Below are positions 10,392 to 20,900 of a stretch of 64,000 bases of DNA, piece after piece. Source of the DNA: Zychaea mexicana. Taxonomy: Eukaryota > Mucoromycota > Mucoromycetes > Mucorales > Lichtheimiaceae. How positions within the stretch are numbered: the stretch's first letter is position 1; every line of letters begins with the position of its first letter. The translations under genes were made by a program, and so were the position numbers. The DNA lies in NCBI RefSeq assembly GCF_025766255.1, contig NW_026516679.1, positions 248,001 to 312,000 on the forward strand, written 5' to 3'. The notes under the pieces are model-generated. The model did not search any database and had not been told where the DNA came from. It saw nothing but the letters and a program-made list of their open reading frames with translations.

Positions 10392-13300
10392 TAGGGATCT
10401 GTATCAAAACCGTAGAACCAGAACCGAACCGAAACTGAAACCGAGAAAATACGGTTCGGTTCCTGTCAAGAAGAAGAATAAACAATTACTGTAGTTAATA
10501 AAAAATACAATATTTCTATTTTTTTATAGTACAATATTATTGAATAAATATAATTATAAACATTTTATTTTTTCATTTTATTATAGAAGAAATATTACTT
10601 AAAATATATTATGTTACCATAGTAACTTTTTTTTTCTATTTTTGGGACTTTTAAACAAATATAATACATAGTAATAAATTTTTATTTGTTGCTAAGTTAC
10701 ATATTTTTAATTCCAAAATTGAATTTTACATATAGTTTAAAATTATTACCCAATATAGGATTTAATTATGGAATCGGACATTGAAATTATAAATGAATAT
10801 ACTAATAAAAATGATGAAAATATAATAAACTTAAAAAATGAATTAAAAGATAAGATTAATAAATTTGTTTTAAATCAATGGTCTTTTTTAAATGAAAACT
10901 GGAAAATTATAAATTATAAATATAAGCATGATACTGAAATAAAAAATATAAAATTTATATACGAAGTAAAAGAAGATTTATTACAAAAATTAGGTTATAC
11001 AAGTGTATTTTTTTTCTTAAATAATTTATATTCAAATATTGAATACCCATCACCATATATAGAAATCGAAAAAGGTTTAATATTAATATTTCATTTAACA
11101 TCTGGATATACTAGTAAAGATATAAAAAAATATATTCCATATACTAGCTTTTATGCATTTTATAAGAAATTTTGGATTACAAATTATGATTCGTTAAATA
11201 AAAAAGTTAATTATTATTTATTAAATATGTTCTCAAATATGAAAATAACAATTTTATCAGCATTAATTAAAAACCCTAAAAACTATAAAAATATTACACT
11301 ATTATTAGATAGACATGATAGCTCTATTTCTTACGATAAACCAAATATATCAGTACAAAAACAGTGGTTATATAAATTAAAAAGTTCTGGTATTAGAACA
11401 TAAGTTGTTTCAGATATTAATGATATGGTAATATATGTATCTTATAGTGATTTATGTGGAAAAGTTAATGATGGTATAATGTTTCTAAATATGAAATTAT
11501 ATAATAGAATTTTAAAGTAAGATTGTATAGCTATTGATGGAGGTTACACCTTATTTATAAAACAATTTGAAGATTTATGCAATAATAAAGGATATGATTT
11601 AGATAATAATAACTTTTTCTATCTAATTAGAAAAGAAGTAAATGAAAAATTAAATGAACAAGAAATATATTATAATAAAGTCTTTGGAAGTTTTAGAAGT
11701 AAAATAGAAAATCAATTTCAAGAATTATTTAATAAGTTTAAAAGATTTAGTAATAATAACTCAACATTAAAGACAGATGATATTAAATATGTAAATTTAC
11801 AAATCAAAGTAGCATTTTTATTGAAAAATATAGAAAAATTTTCAAATACATTTAATATTATTACACAAGAACATCATAAATTATGGAAAACTAATAACTT
11901 TGATTTTCCATAAGAAAATAGATTAATTGTTATTGTTTATAATAATGAAATGAAATAGATTAATAAATTTAAAATATTAACAGAAATACAAAATGATTTT
12001 TTAAAATTAGATATAAATGAAAATATGATTATTGATGAAAATATAAATTCTACTAGTAATAATAATAATGACAATGAAAATGAAAATAATATAACTGAAG
12101 AAAGTGATTTAGACTATCCCGAATTAAAAAAAGTTACTAAAAAAAGAAGAAAAAGATTATATAAATCAAATAAAAAAATAGAAAATATGAGAAACCTAAA
12201 TAAAGATGATAATATATATGAAATTAAAAACATAATTGAACATAAAATAGAAAATAATAAATATTCCTTTTTTGTTAAATGGAAAGGTTATGATAATAAT
12301 GATAATTCTTGGGTTAAAGAAAATGATTTTTATGAAAAACAAATTATTAAAGATTATTTTAAAGAAAAAAATATTACATATCAAATTTAAACATCAATTA
12401 TTAAATGTATAAAAATTAAACTATAGTATAATTATTATTCTATATTTTTGGATTATTTTATAAATATAGATTATTCTGCGAACCGAACCAGAACCAAACC
12501 GGTTCTGTATAAGTAGAACCGAAGAACCGAGAGGCAGAAGATTGCAATCAGCGATTTTGGTAATTAGTATAAAGTAGGCTATAATGGAAGTTACGAACAA
12601 TGTTATTCCGAAAAGACTACGAAGTAGTGTATTTGCAAGCCATACTTTATTGAAAAACTTAACAAAACCTACAAAAGCAGAAGGGAGTAAAAAATAGTAA
12701 AGAAGAGAAGAGAAAAAAATAAAAAAACACTTCTTCTGACGGCAGCTTGCTTTCTCCGCCCATGACATACATCATTACTTGTTCCTCTACTTTGCTACCC
12801 ATAATGCATTTTTCTCCATGACGTACTACTTTACTAGATTTATCATGGTTTCTCGATCAGTTTTATCAAGTTTGTGCATTCCGTTTGAGATTGCGCATTC
12901 TGTAGCTCATAACAGAATTATCTTACCCATTCACCCTTTGCCTTTTATGAGACACTATACACTATACACACGTAGAGACATAGCAGCTGTATGTACTGCC
13001 AGTTGTGGTTCAATTCCCCCAATGTTACGATAACATATTGTACTAGTAGTACTAAGTCGCTCTAAGTAAGTACTATAAGCTCCACTTTTTTTTGTAAAAA
13101 CTGTGCTTCAATCTTTTACCATGCAATGACCCATATTGTATGAGAATGTTTACATTCTGTTTCTCTTATTCATTTTGAGATCGCTGTTCAATGTACAATA
13201 ATAAACTATTCTTTTTTACTACAGTATTCAAGTATACCACGACATTTGAACACACACATCAGCTTTTATTTAAAGATACCAAATCTTGCCTTTTTTATAT

Positions 13301-13446
13301 ACATGATGGGTTCGGTTCTACGGTTCTACGGTTCTCGTTGGTTTTAGTCGGTTCGGTTCTTGCTTTGGACGGTTCGGTTCTTGCTTTGGACGGTTCGGTT
13401 CGGTTCCCTTTAAGAACCGAACCGAACCGAACCGTGTGGATCCCTA
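10392..13446. mobile_element. hAT-like element, right copy, interrupted
   Basis: Left terminus TAGGGATCTG at 10392, right terminus at 13446. It is homologous to the copy at 7539-8515, interrupted from about 10432 to 12478 by the chromodomain-DDE element. The interior 12540-13300 matches 7600-8380 closely, including an 84-codon frame (12779-13033). It has one extra GGTTCTTGCTTTGGAC unit near 13350-13390. Confidence 0.65.
10768..12390 (+). pseudogene. Chromodomain-tailed DDE transposase, copy 1 (broken by stops)
   Basis: One reading frame runs from ATG 10768 to TAA 12390 with four in-frame stops (TAA 11401, TAA 11518, TAA 11911, TAG 11956), about 540 codons. It shows a DDE_Tnp_4/PIF-Harbinger-like core: LLLDRHDSSIS (first acidic residue), VVSDINDMVIYVS (second), AIDGGYTLF, and FGSFRSKIENQFQELFNKF (final acidic residue with arginines). 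An Asn-rich linker and a basic patch KKVTKKRRKRLYKSNKK follow, then a C-terminal chromodomain YEIKNIIEHKIENN with FVKWKGYDNNDNSWVKEN (about 12217-12370). At the first two stops copy 2 has Gln codons, so they look like C-to-T changes. Chromodomains bind methylated histone tails and could direct integration. Superfamily assignment is moderate; the chromodomain is clear. Confidence 0.7.
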
Positions 13447-13580
13447 GTGGTAGGGGGCATTGCCCCCACCCAGGGTCTGGGGCAGAGCCCCAGTAAACTG
13501 GTCCCTGGAGGACAGATGCTGACACACAGCGAAGCGGAGGGGCTCACATCGTCCGGAAGCGAAGTAGAGGGACCAGTTTA
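13447..13580 (+). repeat. 3' terminal tail of the split Helitron derivative
   Basis: GC-rich structured tail: hairpin GGGGGCATTGCCCCC, hairpin TGGGGCAGAGCCCCA, the pair AAACTGGTCCCT / AGGGACCAGTTT about 85 bp apart, and two AGCGAAG-type repeats. It matches 23735-23871. The first eight bases are also the right copy of the hAT target duplication. Confidence 0.75.
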
Positions 13581-14135
13581 TATACTTGAAAAGTGGGCTG
13601 GTGTGTACTTGTTCTTGCATGCCCATGATGACATCTCGTTTGAATAAGAGCTTGCTCTGGTGGAAAAGGCTTGGAAAAAAGAGTCGTTTACTCCTGGTAA
13701 CTGCCTTGCCTCTTATTTTTTTTGACAATAGAAAGAAAGCAAACTCACAATAATGACTGTTGTAGAAACCATAGCTGATTACTTGATCTCACATGCGTCA
13801 CAACTTAGAGGTCGTGTCTATGAAAATGGCACTTTGCGAGATGAAATGAAGCGTATCCTGCATAAGGTGAGTTATGAAGTAGCACTCTTACAATAACCCA
13901 AAACAATTTACTGACGAATGACGTTTGTCTATTTGAAAAAGGCGAAGTGAAGAAATCCAGGCTGGATAGCTCTGGACAATCTTTATATTGTTACTCTTGC
14001 AGCCTTAAAGTTCTTGTGCGAGGAAAAACTTATCGACAACAGTGGCCCACCACGAGCTGTGGCGAAGTCTGCCAAAGTGCATCTGGCCTTGACTCATTTG
14101 ATAAATCATCGCACAACTTGTATGGGTTGAATCAG

Positions 14136-16014
14136 AAGATAGTTCACAGATGTTTAATACATATGTTTTATTCAGATTTTCATGAATGATTATTGCTATT
14201 ATATATTTTTTCTTGATTATTATCATCTCATATATATTTTTTATTTTCAATTTTTTAATAATCTTAAATATATTTGCTTTCTTTTTTTCATTATAAATTT
14301 GAACATAAAATACTTTATTGTTATAGTTTTTACAAATAAAATAATTTAATACATCAAAAAGTTTTTCATAGAATTTCATCTTTTGTCTTATTTTAATCAT
14401 TTCTTTTATATTTTTTATAAGATGGTATTTATCTATTATATAATAAATATTGTTTGTCTTACCAATTCTATTTAATATATATATTTCATTTATATATATA
14501 AAGAATACTTTTTTAAAAACACAAAATATTATTACAAAATTTTTATTTTTAAAATAAACTTTTATTTTTTCATAATCTTAATATTGCAAATTACATATTT
14601 ATCTTTATTAATTTTAAGATTGATATTTTATTCTTCAAAATTTTCATTCTTAACATAGATATTGCAATAAAGAATATTTGGTGTTATATTAAAATAATAT
14701 ATAAAGATTTGTTTATTAAAATAATTGTATAAATATTTATCATCTTTTTTTAGTAGCTTTAATTTTTTTTAATATTATAATAAAAATAAATAGATCTATT
14801 TCTTTTATAATAATCACTTGGTTAATATATATCTTATATAAATGATTTTCTACTATACTCGAAATGTTATTTATCTAATTATACATATTATTAATAGTGG
14901 GTACTATATTACCTTGTTGGTTACAAAAACATAATTATTTTTATTAAAAATAATTGTTTTTCAATGTCCATGTCATTTTTTTTAACAATTACTTAAAAAT
15001 AATGTTCTTAAATAAAAATAAAAACTTATATTATATCTTCTTTCCGATATTTAGCGGATTTATCCACTTTAGGACTTTTCTTGGAAAAGTCATTGTTTGA
15101 AAGATAGAATATCTTGAGTTTTTAATATTACATTGCGGATTTATAATCCACATCATTATTTTTATTTTATAATTTTCTCAAATGAGAAATATTTAAAAAT
15201 ATATATTTAAGAAAATAATAAAAACAATGTTTTTATCTTTCTCTAAATTTAATAATTTAATTTTTTGTGGATTATTATACATGTTTAAAAATTAAAATTA
15301 AAATAATTATAATGATGCGGAATATATTCCGTAATATAAACTCAAAACCTAAAGGTTTTTCAAACAATGTATAATCCGCTTATAGTGGATATATGTCGGA
15401 GGGAATGTGTGTGTTTATTATTTTAATTATTTCTTTTATTAAAGTATTTTTTAATTATTATTTTATTATAAAAGATATTAAAAACAAAGTGATTGAGTTT
15501 GAAATTTATTTATTAGCAAATACTAATGGTGATAATTCTGCAACATTTCTATTAGATTATTTCTAAGCCTATATTCATTACTATTTACAATATAAAGTTT
15601 ATTATTATTCTTAAAAAACCTTCTATATCTTGTTCCTCAATTTCATAAAAATTTTATTTACAATAATATTTAGAGGTTTTTGAAATTTAAAATATTGTTA
15701 TGATCCAATAGATTTAAAAATGATGAATATCATTTCTAAATTATTTCAACAATAAATATCCAATTTCTTTTTTTCTTTTTCTTGTTAAAATATTTTCTTT
15801 AATATTCTAAAAAGATTTATATAAAGATTAAAATTAATTAACAACAATTTTAAATTTTTGTTACCAACAAAAAATTTGTTACCAATAGCTTTTATATAAA
15901 TACAGTTGGTAATGCATATGCGCCATATTTATTATTAATGTCTAAAATTCAATTTTCATATATTTTTTATATTTTTTTAAAATCTATGAACTATTCTGGG
16001 ATAACTCCCTTGTG
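14136..16014. mobile_element. AT-rich insertion with internal hairpin-rich inverted repeat
   Basis: About 1.9 kb of strongly AT-rich DNA interrupts the recombinase pseudogene between codons for HRTTC and LNQLQNVAAV. The flanks repeat imperfectly (CTTGTATGGGTTGAATCA and CTTGTGTATTGAATCA), which may be a long target duplication. Inside, about 15045-15180 and 15300-15405 form an inverted repeat that itself contains small hairpins. A segment near 15490 (GATTGAGTTTGAAATTT) resembles the subterminal sequence of the Merlin elements. Only a weak lysine-rich ORF (about 14190-14400, minus) is present. Confidence 0.5.
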
Positions 16015-16243
16015 TATTGAATCAACTACAAAACGTGGCCGCCGTACTCATTGGCTTCTTCACCGGAATGCGACCAAGCAGCATTGGAATCCTGCCCATG
16101 GTCAAGGTCCGTGACTACAACGTTCTACTGTTACAGTGAATTTGGGGTATTCCAGGTAGTTGCGTAACGGTTTATGTGTATGTTTTGTAGTGAGCACCAG
16201 TAATAATATCGTTTATTACAGACGGGTTGTGAAGTGATATGAG

Positions 16244-17020
16244 TGTAAAATAAGGTAAAATGTATATAGGTTATGTCCAAGGTTGTAAATAGTAGGGAGC
16301 TGTTGTCTTGATTAAGCTCAGTGAGTAGAAATGAGGATCAGGGATACTACGTCTGTCCAAAATGAATGAGGAATAAGGATCAGGAATGTTACGTCTGTCC
16401 AAGTAAATGAGAAATAAGAGTAAGAATGTTTCGTCTGGTCTTAATATAAGAGTTTATTTAGCTTCAGTTATGAGCAATAAACTATATATAAGATAAAACA
16501 AGCCGTGTTTAGGTCTTGAGTGATTGAAAACAACACTTGAAAAGTTAAGTCAAAAGTGGGAGGTAGAAATTCAATGTCTTTATTCAAACAAAATGAGGGG
16601 GTATTTATATCTTTCAAAATAATTCAATACATCTATAATAATTGAACATCAAAGATGATGCTCGAAGGTTGTGGAAAGTACTTGCATCTAATGGTTACGG
16701 ATGTGGAATCAATTGGAAAGTCTAGGAATAATGCTATTATTAGCTATTCCTTGGCAATTTGGAAGGTGCCAGAAGTTTATAGAGTTGTTGCTGCGTAGTT
16801 ATTGGATCGCTGTGTCCTTGGCTTTATAGAAAGTGCCAGAATGTTGTAGTAATTGCGAGGCTGCTGTAGTAGAGCTCTTGTTGTTGTGTGATGTGATGTG
16901 CTTGATGTTTGTTATGCAGCTCTTTCTTGTACTCAGATTTTATTGGAGGGATAGTTCTCAGGGTATCACTACGATAGAAGCAAGTCATCATAAAAAGAAT
17001 AAGACGAGATAGCAATAGCA
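16244..17020 (-). repeat. Solo LTR (minus orientation), inside the recombinase pseudogene
   Basis: 777 bp starting TGTAAAA and ending AATAGCA, flanked by ATGAG and ATGTG (5 bp duplication with one mismatch). Deleting the LTR plus one flank copy puts VVK-stop-Y in frame with VSVHLDFNLIIGR, which supports an insertion at exactly this site. On the minus strand it has a TATA box (GATATAAATACC) followed by AATAAAG about 30 bp later. A tandem repeat of about 42 bp (16325-16440, three copies, core TACGTCTGTCCAA) sits in one arm. Confidence 0.55.
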
Positions 17021-17921
17021 ATGTGTCTGTTCACCTCGACTTTAACCTCATAATAGGACGCAGCAGCAATGCAATAAGAATAATCCAATCTCCAAGTAGC
17101 TACTTAGACCTTGATCTTAGCTTAACACTTATTGCTCTTGCCATTAAGCGTGGTATTGCTGATACAGAAGTCCATGAACGGTACAACTCCGGTCAGAGTG
17201 TCTTTCCAATCAAAAATGCCTATGCGAATGACCCTGTATTTCTACAGATGAGCGAAGACCGGTAAGAAAAAAGAATTCTGGTATTTTTATTATTACTGTA
17301 ATTGAATATGTAACAAAGTATATTAACATATAAGTTTATCAAACTTATTTTAGTCAATCATTATTGCAAGGCAAAGCCGCAACAAGTGAGCACATAGGGG
17401 TATGTACCCTAGTTGCGATATTTCATAAAAATTAAGAGTTATAAATATTTTAAGAGTTATAAAAATTGCTGATAATTACAAATTATATTCTAATATTTGA
17501 GAAATTGAATTTTATGAATATACATAAAAGAAACTATACAATGGATCAACAAAATTTGAATAATAAAATAGATAATGAAATTAATAAAATTGTTGTAAAT
17601 AATTGGAAATTTTTAGAATATAACTGGCCTATCTTCTATTAAATAGGGAAGGGTGCTTACGATTTCAAGCCCAGCTAAAATCCAGATTTGGAAATAGCAA
17701 CATGTTTTTTGTTTGTGTTTTTTCACTGTCAGGAACGTGTGCATATTCCGTTGTTGTCTTTCAAAACAATTATTACTGTGCTTTCAAGTATTCAATAGTA
17801 CAATGAGTTCGCAAGAGGTGTGTTACTTGACTTAATCAACCGCCAACAATATTTGAGGCATTTTCTTGAGATTCGTTGCAAAAAGCTTAAATCACTATGA
17901 TAACTAATTTTTTTTGTTGGG

Positions 17922-20900
17922 GTGTTGAAGCAATCTACTACTCATCAAAACTGTAACTGTGGTTCAAATGTCGACAATGGACCATGCCCAGCTCATTCTC
18001 GCAATGTTCGTCGTAGAATAGGCAATGTATGTTTTGCGAGTCTATATATATTTATATTTGTATTACTGCAGTCTGTTTACTTTGAGAAATTGGTATATAG
18101 ATTGTTTTTGAAGACCCCACCGCTCCTGCTACTTCGAGAACTTGCGTCTGTGGCTCGACCACCCACCAAAGACGTTCCTCTAGGCTTTGCCCTCTTAACC
18201 TCCGCAACCAAGGTATTTTGCCTGAATAGATCAGTTTGGTATAATAATATCTTTGCTGATAGAACTACAGTTGCTGTACTTCCTACTTCTCCTTCTCCAC
18301 CAGCTGCCACCGTTGTTGCCGTCAATGCTCAACCATCCGCTCCTCCTCTACCAGCACCACCTACCACTATCAACGCTCAGCCGCCTCCTTTCGTCGCTAC
18401 CAACTCTCCGTCTCCTCCACCTACACCTGCCGCCAATCCTCCTCCAGCAACGCCTGCTGCTGTTACTGCTCCACAACTGATTCGTTGCTCCAGTTGCTGG
18501 GCACCAACGCACACGCGCCGCACCCACCGCCTCTGCCCTTTTAACCCAAGCAATGACCAGCATGAGCATGGGGCACAATACCGAATTGCGCGCGGAGCCA
18601 CTTTTGATGCAGAAAATGTTTTTGGGCCAAACATATGCTATGCTGTGGGAGATTCCTTCCATCGTCATGTGTTGCCACGTATGGATACTGTTTGTCCGTA
18701 TTGTGGTGCACTAATGTGGTTGGATGAAAAACTTACCAACTCCTCCGTCAGCAACCCTCGCTTTGGTCTCTGCTGTCTTTCCGGAAAAATCCGATTGCCA
18801 ACTCCTCGCGCTCCTCCTGTTCCTCTTCGCGACCTCCTAACGAATCGTGACCTACATGATCCCGTTAGTGTCAACTTTCACACCAATATCAGGGCATATA
18901 ACAGTATGTTTGCATTTGCATCCATTCTTGGCGGTAATGTCGATCCAGTCTTGGCCAGTGGTGCAAACGGCGTGCCTACTTACCGTATCAATGGCACTAT
19001 CTATCATGCTGTTGGTGCGCTAAGACCCGACAACCGAGCGCAAGCCAACTATTCGCAGATATACTTCGCGGATACACAGGAGCAACTAGCCAGACGCACA
19101 AGTTTGTTCACCGGTCTCCTCCCTGATACAATTGCAACCCTGCAAAATGTCATGGAGACCCACAATCCTTTGGCGCGTACATTTATCTCTGCGGTTGAAA
19201 CTTTGGGCGAGCAACCAATTGGAACGCTTCAGGCTGTCATTCGACAAAGCGATCTGGGCCGTCGTTATGACCAGCAGGGCTACCCTGAAGTGGCGGCAAT
19301 GGTTGTTGAACGCACCGTGGATGGCACTGCACGCAAACATGACATTGTCATTCATGACCGTGTTGAGGGTCTTCGTCGAGTCAGCTCACTCCACGCGTCA
19401 TATATACCGCTCCATTACGTCCTCATGTTTCCGTTTGGTGACAATGGGTGGTTCCAAGGAATGACTTGCCAATCGGAGTCTCACGGCACAGTGCAAGTGA
19501 CCTTGCGTGAGCATTGCGCTTTCAACCTCATGATCCGTAATGGCGACCGCGAGACTTTTCAACACCATTTTGGGCGACTCTTTCAGCAGATGGTCGTCGA
19601 TAACTATGCCCGTATCGAATTCTCTCGCCTACATTATATCCTTACCCACCAAAGAACGATACGTGCAGAGTTGTATAGTGGCGTCGGTGACAACGTTGAT
19701 CCCAGGCAAATTGGTCGTGCTGTCATTTTGCCGTCATCTTTTACAGGTGGTCCGCGCTACATGAAGCAGATGCTTCAGGATGGGTTAGCAATTGTTCGCC
19801 AGCGAGGAAACCCAACGCTTTTCATTACCTTTACTTGCAACCCAAGGTGGCCTGAAATCGTTGCGGAGCTTCTTCCAGGTCAGCAAGCATACGATCGTCC
19901 TGATATCGCAACTCGGGTGTTTCATCTCAAGCTCAAACAGTTGCTCAATGATATCAAGGAAACGAAATGCTTTGGTCAAGTCGCGGGCTACTTGGCAACC
20001 GTTGAGTTCCAGAAGCGTGGATTGCCTCATGTACATATTTTGGTCATTTTGGAACAAGGAGACCGCCCCCGCAATCCCACCGACTACGACCAGTTTGTGT
20101 CTGCTGAGTTGCCCAACTCAGTCACCCAACCACAGTTGTATCACACAGTGACATCGTGCATGATACACGGCCCATGTGGTCCAGGCACAACCGCTGTATG
20201 TATGAAGGATAATCGTTGCTCACAAGGTTATCCAAAACCTTTCAATAACGAGACCCGTGTCACTCGAGACGGATACCCACAGTATCGACGGCGCGAATTT
20301 CCCGACGACCGCAATAATCATCGCCACATCTTCACCGCCTCTCAATTCCTCGCCGACAACCGACATGTTGTGCCGTACAACCCCTATCTTAGCCACAAGT
20401 ACGATGCACATATTAACGTTGAGATTTGCACCTCTGCCCGTGCAATCAAATATCTGTGTAAATACATCACGAAGGGTACGGACAGAGCACAGATCGAAAC
20501 CACCGCTATCACTACCACCACCGATAATCCCGCTGCTGAGCCGGTCAATGAAGTAGAGCAGTTTCAAAACGCTCGATACATTGGTCCGTGCGAAGCTATT
20601 CATCGTACGTTCGAGTTTGATGTGCATATGCACTATCCGACAGTCGTACGTTTGGACCTTCACTTACCTGGCGAACAGATTGTCAATCTACGTGACGATA
20701 TGACACCACAAGAAGTTCGAGCAGCGCGTGACGCGGCAGAATCCGGTACCAAGCTTCTTGCCTTTTTCCGCCTTTACAGCGAAAATCGTGAAACAGAACA
20801 GTACCTTTACTCTGAAATTCCGTGCCACTACACCTGGAACGATAGAAATCGCCGCTGGACCCCTCGCACCAACCCTCCTTTTAAACCTGTCGTCACTCGT

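Larger units (their letters stand above)
7539..13446. mobile_element. hAT-type composite element bounded by two related hAT-like copies
   Basis: The outer termini are TAGGGATCCG at 7539 and its inverse CGGATCCCTA-type end at 13446. They are flanked by the perfect 8 bp duplication GTGGTAGG. An 8 bp duplication and a TAGGG start fit the hAT superfamily. Inside are two copies of the same non-autonomous element (7539-8515 and 10392-13446), with a 1.9 kb segment between them that carries a Merlin-type pseudogene and a host-like fragment. The right copy is itself split by a chromodomain-DDE element. Inner flanks of the two copies (GATAGATA after 8515, ATAAAGAC before 10392) do not match each other or the outer octamer. 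The simplest reading is that the left end of one copy and the right end of the other moved together. Confidence 0.65.
6101..13580 (+). mobile_element. Non-autonomous Helitron derivative, split by a nested composite element
   Basis: The 5' terminus TCTTCTATTAAAT at 6101 follows a host A and matches base for base the start of the complete Helitron at 17632. Homology then runs in order through the 5' coding region (6101-6700) and, after a large internal deletion of the Rep and helicase genes, through the 3' region (about 6920-7538). It is interrupted at 7539 by a hAT-type composite and resumes at 13447. The tail 13447-13580 matches 23735-23871 of the full element and ends GGGACCAGTTTA before a host T. 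Joining the outer flanks gives an uninterrupted host sequence with no target duplication, as expected for A/T insertion by Helitrons. It encodes no complete protein, so any movement must have relied on an autonomous relative. Confidence 0.8.
13753..17399 (+). pseudogene. Tyrosine recombinase (Crypton-like) gene, multiply interrupted
   Basis: Fragments in order: 13753-13866 (MTVVETIADYLISHASQLRG, donor GTGAGT); 13930-14135 with small frameshifts (WIALDNLYIVTLAALKFLC, AKSAKVHLALTHLINHRTTC); 16015-16135 (NQLQNVAAVLIGFFTGMRPS, the typical TG-R-P-S-S box with the first catalytic Arg); 16180-16243; 17021-17261 (LDLDLSLTLIALAIKRGIAD and DPVFLQMSED, donor GTAAGA); 17354-17399 (QSLLQGKAATSEHIG). The C-terminal HxxR...Y part is missing, cut at about 17400 by a chromodomain-DDE element. 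The gene is also broken by an AT-rich insert (14136-16014) and a solo LTR (16244-17020). Assignment to tyrosine recombinases rests on the TGMRPS box and the family layout. A domesticated YR gene is an alternative. Confidence 0.6.

Noticed and set aside
10768..12390. Alternative genetic code (TAA/TAG read as Gln) in the AT-rich elements
   Set aside because: Some stops do match Gln in a paralogue, but others replace Trp or Phe, there are frameshifts too, and the host genes use standard stops. Decay by C-to-T changes explains the data better.
14136..16014. Nuclear copy of mitochondrial DNA
   Set aside because: AT-rich with hairpins, but no recognisable mitochondrial gene; cannot be decided without the mitochondrial genome, so not called.
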